From Olsenella sp. An285 (GTDB lineage Bacteria; Actinomycetota; Coriobacteriia; Coriobacteriales; Atopobiaceae), in NCBI RefSeq assembly GCF_002159625.1, contig NZ_NFIZ01000004.1, positions 1-64,000 on the forward strand: a stretch of 64,000 nt of DNA, read 5' to 3'. Both the position numbers and the translations under genes were made by a program. This document shows positions 45,373-51,751 of this stretch, in pieces. A model generated the notes under the pieces. That model saw only the letters and a list, made by a program, of their open reading frames with translations, was not told the DNA's origin and made no database searches. Numbering within the stretch: the first letter of the stretch is position 1; every line of letters starts with the position of its first letter.

Positions 45373-46419
45373 TCAGTACAGGGCGAGCGCCATCTCGAAG
45401 GTGTCGAACAGGTCCTGCTCGTCCACGACCCACGTGTCGTCCACGAGGTCGAGCTCGAAGGTGTACATGTAGGTCTCGGCGCCCTCCCCGAGGTCGGCGA
45501 GGACGTCCTCGGCTGCGGCCGCGACGTGCGCGCGGTGCTCGTCCGTGGGCGTTCCGTCGCTCCTGCCCCAGAGGTCGTTGTCGATCAGGTACGTGCCGAA
45601 GGCGTCGTCGAGCGCCCAGAAGAGCTCGCTTGCGCCGGGCGAGGTGACGTCGGCGCAGCCCGACGCGGTGCCGTCGCTGAAGGCGTACGCGTAGCTTACC
45701 TTGGCGTCCACGTTCTCGAGGAGAAGCGTCGCGAGCGCGCCCGCGTCGAGGCCGAGCTCTGCGGCGCTGTATCCCTCGATGTCGAGCATCTTTGCGTCGA
45801 GGTAGGCGGTCACGGTGTCGTGGAGCCTCCCGGAGCCGGGGTCGGCGAGGAGCTCGTCCAGGCGCGCCTGGAGGGCCGTCGCTGCCGCCTCGTCGTCGGC
45901 GTCCTGCTCGGGGACGTACTCCTCCCAGTCATCGCTCGCCCAGTCGTCCCCGTCGTCCTCGAAGAAGACGTCCCCGAGGCTCTCCACGGCCTCGCCCGCC
46001 CCCTCCACCGCGCTGCCCACGAGGGACGCGGCGCAGCTCACGAGGGAAGAGCCAAAGCTGACGATAAGAACGAGCGCTATGACGACCTTGGTGACGAGGC
46101 GCCGGTCCTTCTCGGTCCTCTGCTGCACCTCGCCCGTGGCATCCGCCCTACGCCGTGGGGCTCCCCGCCTTCTGCGCGCTGTCCTGCGGGGCTCGTCTAT
46201 GGACGGCGCGTCGTAGTCGTGCCCGCGGGCGACGGGCGCCTGGTAGTTGTCCTCGGGCTTGTGGGGCGTGCCGCCGGGCTCGCCGTGCGCGGCGTACTCG
46301 ACCTCCGGCTCATCGTCCTCGGCGAGGAAGTCGGGCTCGCCGCCGGGCATCTCGGGCTCGCCGGCGTTGAAGGGGTCCACCTGGGACTCGTCTGAGCGAG
46401 AGAAGCGGAACGCGGCCAC
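45373..46419 (-). CDS. Membrane-anchored acidic protein, unknown
   Basis: A 348-residue protein with three parts. A hydrophilic, probably cytoplasmic N-terminus (residues 1-105) ends in an Arg-rich stretch. A single membrane segment follows (VTKVVIALVLIVSFGSSLVS, about 108-128), then an acidic extracellular domain (DDGDDWASDDWEEYVPEQD onward) rich in Asp, Glu and Ala. No recognised domain. GTG 46419 follows GGAGGGGGCAGCC. It is divergent from the SPFH gene. The architecture resembles envelope proteins of unknown role seen in Actinobacteria. Confidence 0.65.
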   Translation of the reverse strand: MAAFRFSRSDESQVDPFNAGEPEMPGGEPDFLAEDDEPEVEYAAHGEPGGTPHKPEDNYQAPVARGHDYDAPSIDEPRRTARRRRGAPRRRADATGEVQQRTEKDRRLVTKVVIALVLIVSFGSSLVSCAASLVGSAVEGAGEAVESLGDVFFEDDGDDWASDDWEEYVPEQDADDEAAATALQARLDELLADPGSGRLHDTVTAYLDAKMLDIEGYSAAELGLDAGALATLLLENVDAKVSYAYAFSDGTASGCADVTSPGASELFWALDDAFGTYLIDNDLWGRSDGTPTDEHRAHVAAAAEDVLADLGEGAETYMYTFELDLVDDTWVVDEQDLFDTFEMALALY

Positions 46420-46520
46420 GGCTGCCCCCTCCGTACGGCGAAAATGTTGGTATCAGTATATTGAAACCCGGCCGCGTTGGGTATGCTGTGAGGACCTAAC
46501 GGGCGTTCTAGGGAGTGCCA

Positions 46521-47486
46521 ATGCCTCAGCTCATCGGTCTCGTTCTTCTCGTCCTCGTGGTCTTTCTCGTTGTCGGCCTCGTGACCGGCAACCTGTTCTT
46601 CGTGGTCAAGCAGCAGCACGCCGTGATCATCGAGCGGCTGGGAAAGTTCTACAAGATCGTGGGCGCGGGCTTCCACGTGAAGATTCCGTTCGTGGACCGC
46701 AAGGCCGCCACGGTCTCCCTGCGCACGATGAAGAACGGCTTCAACATCGATGTCAAGACCGAGGACAACGTCACCATCGGCCTCGAGATCTCCGCCCAGT
46801 ACCACGTGAGCTACGAGCGCGGCGAGACCCCGCAGCAGTCCGGCGTCTACAAGAGCTACTACATGCTCCAGCAGCCCGTGGCGCAGATGCGCGACTTCAT
46901 CACGGACGCCCTGCGCTCCTCGATTCCCGTCTACACGCTCGACGAGGTCTTTGCCAAGAAGGACGACATCGCCAAGGACGTCAACGCCACCGTGTCCGAG
47001 CAGATGGCGGCTTACGGCTTCACGCTCGTCTCCACGCTCATCACCAAGATCGCGCTGCCGGCCGAGGTCGAGGACTCGATGAACCAGATCAACGCCGCCC
47101 AGCGCACCAAGGCCGCGGCGCAGGACCTGGCCGAGGCGGACCGCATCCGTCGCGTGACCGAGGCCGTGGCCGAGGCCGAGGCCATGGAGAAGGCCGGCGA
47201 GGGCATCGCCAACCAGCGTAAGGCCATCGCCTCCGGAATCTCCGAGTCCCTGGCCACCATCCAGGAGACGGGCGTCTCTGCCGCCGAGGCCAACCAGCTC
47301 TTCATGTTCACGCAGTGGACGGAGATGATGTCCGACTTCGCCAAGACCGGCAAGAGCTCCACCGTGGTGCTGCCGAGCGACTTCACCAGCACGGCGAGCA
47401 TGTTCGAGCAGATGGTGGCCGCCGGTGCGGCGGGGGAGGGCGCCAAGGTCCCGCCGGTGCCGCCGATTCCTCCGACGGAGAAGTGA
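46521..47486 (+). CDS. SPFH/stomatin-like protein
   Basis: A band 7 membrane-scaffold protein of 321 residues. One N-terminal membrane segment (LIGLVLLVLVVFLVVGLVTG) is followed by the SPFH domain (IIERLGKFYKIVGAGFHVKI, then PFVDRKAATVSLR), and a helical coiled region (DLAEADRIRRVTEAVAEAEA) that would drive oligomerisation. ATG 46521 follows TCTAGGGAGTGCC; GTG 46515 is an alternative. No NfeD-type protease is adjacent. The family organises membrane microdomains; the specific role is unknown. A strong hairpin terminator follows. Confidence 0.9.
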   Translation: MPQLIGLVLLVLVVFLVVGLVTGNLFFVVKQQHAVIIERLGKFYKIVGAGFHVKIPFVDRKAATVSLRTMKNGFNIDVKTEDNVTIGLEISAQYHVSYERGETPQQSGVYKSYYMLQQPVAQMRDFITDALRSSIPVYTLDEVFAKKDDIAKDVNATVSEQMAAYGFTLVSTLITKIALPAEVEDSMNQINAAQRTKAAAQDLAEADRIRRVTEAVAEAEAMEKAGEGIANQRKAIASGISESLATIQETGVSAAEANQLFMFTQWTEMMSDFAKTGKSSTVVLPSDFTSTASMFEQMVAAGAAGEGAKVPPVPPIPPTEK

Positions 47487-47509
47487 CGCACGGCTTCACG
47501 GGAAAGACC

Positions 47510-47753
47510 GTCGCGCCGCCGCACCCGATTGGTTGAGGTGCGGCGGCGCGACGCTTTTTCGGGCCGGTCTGTCGTCCTTTCGCACCGGACGGGTTGGGGT
47601 GCGGGAGGACGACGCTTTTGCGGCTGGATTTGTCGACTTCTCGCACCTGATTCAATGGGGTGCAAAAGAGCGACGGAACGCGACGCGGAAGTGTCGTCCT
47701 TTCGCACCTGCCCCTGCGCTCCCGACGTGGCGCGGGGCGAGAAGGACCGTCGG
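47510..47753. repeat. 61-bp tandem array of hairpins (element K), first unit a terminator
   Basis: Four units start at 47510, 47571, 47632 and 47693, exactly 61 bp apart. Each begins GTCG...CGCACC. Units 1-3 fold back through an 11-base loop to GGTGC...CGAC, with the inner stem changing compensatorily: GCCGCC pairs with GGCGGC in unit 1, TCCTTT with GGGAGGA in unit 2. Unit 1 has a perfect 16-bp stem followed by GCTTTTT (to 47559) and would terminate the SPFH transcript. Unit 4 lost its right arm and carries GAGAAGGAC at 47739. It fills the spacer between convergent genes. Confidence 0.85.
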
Positions 47754-47761
47754 CTCGGGTG

Positions 47762-48424
47762 TCAGCCCAGGATCGCGGCGGGCAGCTCGCGGAGGCTCCC
47801 CAGCACGGCGGCGCAGCGTTCGGTGAGGTCGGACGTGGGCGTCGCCCACTCGGGAATGAGGTAGGTGGCCATGCCGGCCGCGCACGCCGCGAGCGCGCCG
47901 TTGACGGAGTCCTCCACGGCGGCGCACGAGCGGGGATCGAGGGCCATGCGGCGCGCCGCCTCGAGATAGATGTCCGGCGCCGGCTTGGCGTGCTCGATCT
48001 GGTCGCCGAAGGTCATGGACGAGAAGAACGGGGACATCCCAAACCGGTCCATCAGGGGCAGGGCGTGCTCGCGGATCGTCGAGGTGGCGAGCGCCACGGT
48101 GATTCCGGCTTCGGTGAGTGCCCGCAGCGCCTCGAGGGCGCCCGCGCAGGGCTCGAGGCTCTCCTCGCGAATGGCGTAGAAGAGCTCCACCTGGTGCGCG
48201 AAGAGCCGCTCCGTGAGCGCGGGATCCCCGAGGTGCTCGTTCATGATTGCGCGGGCGTTGGGCAGGCTGCACCCCACGTATGCGTCCCAGATGCGGTCGG
48301 GCACGTCGAGTCCCAGGTCAGCCGCGGCTCGGCGCCACGCGGTCTGGCTCACGCGCTCGGTGTCCACGAGGGTGCCGTCCATGTCAAAGATCACTGCCTG
48401 CGGCAGGGCGTGCGATGCGCTCAT
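47762..48424 (-). CDS. HAD-family phosphatase (beta-phosphoglucomutase-like)
   Basis: A 220-residue HAD hydrolase. The nucleophile motif is VIFDMDGTLVDTERVS near residue 11, motif II is ALATST, and motifs III/IV are HAKPAPDIYLEA and CAAVEDSVNGALAA. The cap domain after motif I is of the small helical type found in phosphoglucomutase-like and phosphoglycolate phosphatases. ATG 48424 follows AAGGACCCAC. Substrate unknown. It converges with the SPFH gene. Confidence 0.9.
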   Translation of the reverse strand: MSASHALPQAVIFDMDGTLVDTERVSQTAWRRAAADLGLDVPDRIWDAYVGCSLPNARAIMNEHLGDPALTERLFAHQVELFYAIREESLEPCAGALEALRALTEAGITVALATSTIREHALPLMDRFGMSPFFSSMTFGDQIEHAKPAPDIYLEAARRMALDPRSCAAVEDSVNGALAACAAGMATYLIPEWATPTSDLTERCAAVLGSLRELPAAILG

Positions 48425-48572
48425 GTGGGTCCTTCTTGGTCGTCGGGGGCGATACCGACGTGGCATTGTATCTGCCCGTGCCCCGGCCGTTCCGCGAGAA
48501 AGAGCTTTTGACAAAATCACGACCGTTTGGGACGCGATTTGTGGCAATAGCTCTTTTTTGACGAGCCTGACA

Positions 48573-48643
48573 GCCTGACAGTTGGCCCCGGGGTTGACAG
48601 TTGGCCCCGGGCCAACTGTCAACCCCGGGGCCAACTGTCAGGC
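48573..48643. repeat. 71-bp perfect palindrome abutting the FtsX stop (element L)
   Basis: Two exact 35-bp arms meet at a single central base; each arm contains two copies of TGACAGTTGGCCCC, so the element is also internally repetitive. The outer base touches the TGA of the downstream FtsX gene at 48644. There is no T-run. DNA like this would extrude as a cruciform or form a very stable RNA hairpin. Confidence 0.95.
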
Positions 48644-51600
48644 TCAAAGCACCTCGCTGCGGAGGGCCTCCACGAGGTCGAGGGCGTGCGTCTTGCGCAG
48701 CGCGTAGGCCACACTCGCGGCGAGCACCGCCACCACCACCGCAAACGCAAGTGCCAGGTGGCTCCAGGGCACCACGAACGCAAGGCCGCTCACCGAGAGG
48801 GACATCGCCCGCCACAGGGCAAGCTCCACGACGAGCGCGAGCGCCGTCCCCAACGCGAGCCCGCGCAGCGCGTAGTCGGCGCACTCCGCGAGGATCATGC
48901 GCCGGAACGCCCGCTCTCCCATTCCGGCGGATCGCAGCGCGGCGAACTCGCGCGTGCGCAGCATCATGCCCGAGGCGATGGTGTTGAAGACGTTGGCCAC
49001 GGCAATGAGCGCGAGGATCGCGGCAAAGCAGACGAGGAACACCTGGACGGTGAAGGACATTGCGCGGGCGTCGCGCTGCTGGGCGATGAGGTTGCTGGTG
49101 CCGAGGCTCTCGACGCCGGGCAGGCCCGAGGCTGCGTCCTGCATCTGGCGCAGGACCTCGGCGTCGTCCGCGCCTGCCGCAAGGCGAACGTGGTGGCACG
49201 CCCACGGCGTGCGCGAGCCGTCGAGAAGCGCCTCGAGCGCGCCGGGGGACTCGCGCACGGCGCGCGCCGGCATGACGAGGGCGGGGAAGTCGCCCTTGAG
49301 CTGCGCCGCGCTCACGGAGACGTGCTCGCCGAGGTCGTCGGGTGAGGTTACCGTGACCGGCAGGCTCGCGGCGACGTGCGTCGCCTCCCCAACGGGAACC
49401 TCGACCTGCCCGGAGAGGTCCGAAGCGCCCTCCGGCACGTAGTAGGCGGCCGGCTCGCCGTCGCCCCAGGCGATGAGGGGGTCGCCGTAGCCCTCGCGCG
49501 CGTCCAGCGCGAGGAGCTCGACCGCGCCGCTCGTGCCGGGCGCCAGGAGCTCGCGCTCTCCGTAGCGCATGCCGTCGGTCGCGCTCACGGTGCTCACGAG
49601 CAGGGCGGAGAGGCGTGCCGGGTCGGCGTTCTCCGCGGCTACGACGCCGGCGTCCGCGAGCGCGCGCCAGCTTGTGTCGTCCACGAGATAGATGCTCGCG
49701 GAGGCGGTGCCGTCCGCAGAGGCGTTGACGCCGCCGCTCGACCCCGGGACGACGCCCTCGGGCGTGACGGGGACAAGAGCCTCGGAGAGGCGCACCGTGG
49801 CCTGGGCCTGCACGTCGTAGGCCGCTGTCGAGACCCCCTCGATCGCGGCGATGCGCCCGAGCATGCCGTCTGCGGTGTCGAGGGCCGCCGAGCGCGCGTC
49901 CTTCTCGCCCGCGGCGTCTGGTCCGCTCTCGTCGGCGACCGTGAGCTCGAGGTCGTATGCGAACGCGCCCTCGCCGTAGGCCACGCCCACGGCGCCGGAG
50001 AGCATGTCGTTCACCACGCCCGCGGTCACCAGAAGCGTCACGGAGACGGCGAGGGAGAGCACCGCCACGCGGGCCTTGCCCGCCGAGACCAAGAGGGTGC
50101 GGCGGGCGAGAAACGCCGGCATGCCGCCGAGTCGCGCCGCGAGGCCGCGCGGGCGGTGACGATCGGGGGAGAGGTCGTCCAGGGCGCTGTGGCGACGTCT
50201 GAGGGCGCGGCGCAGGCGGCGGTTCGGACGCACGTCGGCAGCCTGGCGGATGGCGTCCACGGCTGAGACCCGCCCCGCACGCACGGCCGGCACCATGGCG
50301 CTCACCAGCAGCGCGAGCACGGCGAGAAGGACCGTGAGGCCCACGCACCACGGGCGCACGGAGAGCGTCACCGCGGAGGCCGTGCCGACCATGCGGGCCC
50401 AGCCCGTCCCGGTGACGGCGAAGGCGGCTGCCGCGCCCGCCAGGCCGAGCAAAACGCCGAGCGGGATGCCCGCGGCGCCCACGACGGCTGCCTCCACGAG
50501 CACGGCGTGCCTGAGCTGGCGGCGCGACGCGCCGAGCGAGGAGAGCAGGCCAAACTGCCGCGTGCGCTCGGAGACCGAGATCGTGAAGGCGTTGGTGATG
50601 AGGCTCACCGCGGCCGCCACCACGACGGTGGCGAGCGTGGCTGCGAAGATGCCCAGCGTGTCGAAGATGAGGCGGTCCGGGGTGAGGCCCTCGTAGGTCA
50701 GCAGGCCCGTGTTGAGGGCGGTCGGACGGTCGTCGTCCGCGGGGCGCAGCGTCTCGACGAGCCCCTCGAGCTCCTCGTAGCTTGCGCAGGAGGTCGAGAA
50801 GTACGCGGTCTCGCGGGGGATGGTCGCGCCCCCGGTGGCGTCGGTGCACACGTAGGCGGTGTGGCCCGGGATCTCCCAGTCGGGGTCGACGAAGCCGACC
50901 ACGGTGTAGGTGCGCGGCTCGGAGGCGCCCTCGAGCGTCTCGGCGATCTGGCCCTGCTCGACGTTGGGCGAGCCGTACGGGTCGGTGCCCACGATGACGC
51001 TCTGGTACATGACGCTGTTCTCGGCACCGACCTCCTGGGCCGCCCCGTCCTCGTAACGCGCGACGCGCCGGCCGAGGACGAGCGTGACCTCGGAGCCCAC
51101 GGCGAGCGGGCCCTCTGCCGCCACCCCGGCATCGACCCCGGGGAGCTCCGAGGCACCGGGAGAGAGCTCGACGCCGCGCAGGTTGGAGGTGAGCGCGATC
51201 TCGCCGTCCCTCTCGGGCAGGCGGCCGGAGTCGAGGGCGGGGCTCGGAATCACCTCGTAGGCAAGGTCGCCCCGGGCGCGCGCGGTCCCGCCCTGCTCCT
51301 GCGGCAGCGTCAGGACGGAGAGGTAGGTGCCGCACGCCTTGGCGTCATCTGCCGAGAAGGGCGCGGCGCCGAGGTCGCGCCGGGTGGCCAGCCGGTCGAG
51401 TCTCGCGCCCGCGACCTCACGCAGCCGCTCGAGCTCGGCGTCGTCGGTCTCCCAGAGCTCAACCTGCCAGACGCCGCCCGTCTCGCGGCTCTGGTTGGCG
51501 AGCCCCTCCTGGAGGCTCGTCACGCTGGCGAGCACGGCCATGAGGAGGCCCGTTGCCAGCGCGATGCCCACCACCGTGACGGCGGTGCGTACACGGTTGG

Positions 51601-51751
51601 CAGCCAGCGACCTCAGCGTGTACCTCACGAACACGGAGTGTCCCAAAGAGGGACAGGACACTTTTGGGACACGGGGAGCGGGGCCGCCGGGACTTTTGGG
51701 AACGCCTGTCCCGTATCCCAAAAGTGTCCTGTCCCTCTTTGGGACACCCAT
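48644..51751 (-). CDS. Large FtsX-like ABC permease (second of two)
   Basis: An ABC-exporter permease of the FtsX/MacB type, about 1035 residues if started at ATG 51751, where TGATG couples it to the upstream permease. The typical N-terminus FVRYTLRSLAANRVRTAVTV begins only at residue about 41. Residues 1-39 are encoded by palindromic element M. GTG 51634 is the alternative start. There are about eight membrane segments with two FtsX modules (SERTRQFGLLSSLGASRRQL and RTREFAALRSAGMGERAFRR) and two large extracellular domains. It is paralogous to the next gene and presumably forms a heterodimer with it, driven by the ATPase at 55 kb. Substrate unknown. Confidence 0.88.
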   Translation of the reverse strand: MGVPKRDRTLLGYGTGVPKSPGGPAPRVPKVSCPSLGHSVFVRYTLRSLAANRVRTAVTVVGIALATGLLMAVLASVTSLQEGLANQSRETGGVWQVELWETDDAELERLREVAGARLDRLATRRDLGAAPFSADDAKACGTYLSVLTLPQEQGGTARARGDLAYEVIPSPALDSGRLPERDGEIALTSNLRGVELSPGASELPGVDAGVAAEGPLAVGSEVTLVLGRRVARYEDGAAQEVGAENSVMYQSVIVGTDPYGSPNVEQGQIAETLEGASEPRTYTVVGFVDPDWEIPGHTAYVCTDATGGATIPRETAYFSTSCASYEELEGLVETLRPADDDRPTALNTGLLTYEGLTPDRLIFDTLGIFAATLATVVVAAAVSLITNAFTISVSERTRQFGLLSSLGASRRQLRHAVLVEAAVVGAAGIPLGVLLGLAGAAAAFAVTGTGWARMVGTASAVTLSVRPWCVGLTVLLAVLALLVSAMVPAVRAGRVSAVDAIRQAADVRPNRRLRRALRRRHSALDDLSPDRHRPRGLAARLGGMPAFLARRTLLVSAGKARVAVLSLAVSVTLLVTAGVVNDMLSGAVGVAYGEGAFAYDLELTVADESGPDAAGEKDARSAALDTADGMLGRIAAIEGVSTAAYDVQAQATVRLSEALVPVTPEGVVPGSSGGVNASADGTASASIYLVDDTSWRALADAGVVAAENADPARLSALLVSTVSATDGMRYGERELLAPGTSGAVELLALDAREGYGDPLIAWGDGEPAAYYVPEGASDLSGQVEVPVGEATHVAASLPVTVTSPDDLGEHVSVSAAQLKGDFPALVMPARAVRESPGALEALLDGSRTPWACHHVRLAAGADDAEVLRQMQDAASGLPGVESLGTSNLIAQQRDARAMSFTVQVFLVCFAAILALIAVANVFNTIASGMMLRTREFAALRSAGMGERAFRRMILAECADYALRGLALGTALALVVELALWRAMSLSVSGLAFVVPWSHLALAFAVVVAVLAASVAYALRKTHALDLVEALRSEVL
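51639..51746. repeat. Perfect 31-bp inverted repeat, in frame at the 5' end of an FtsX gene (element M)
   Basis: Arms 51639-51669 and 51716-51746 are exact complements, each containing GTCCCAAAGAGGGAC, itself a small hairpin. The spacer is 46 bases with a third GGGACTTTTGGGA copy. The element occupies the whole interval between the FtsX stop (51751) and the conserved FtsX start (51634) and keeps an open frame across all 39 codons. Confidence 0.9.

Noticed and set aside
47510-47753. CRISPR array or tRNA-like cluster
   Set aside because: The 61-bp units have no separate spacers, and the folds are single hairpins without cloverleaf features.
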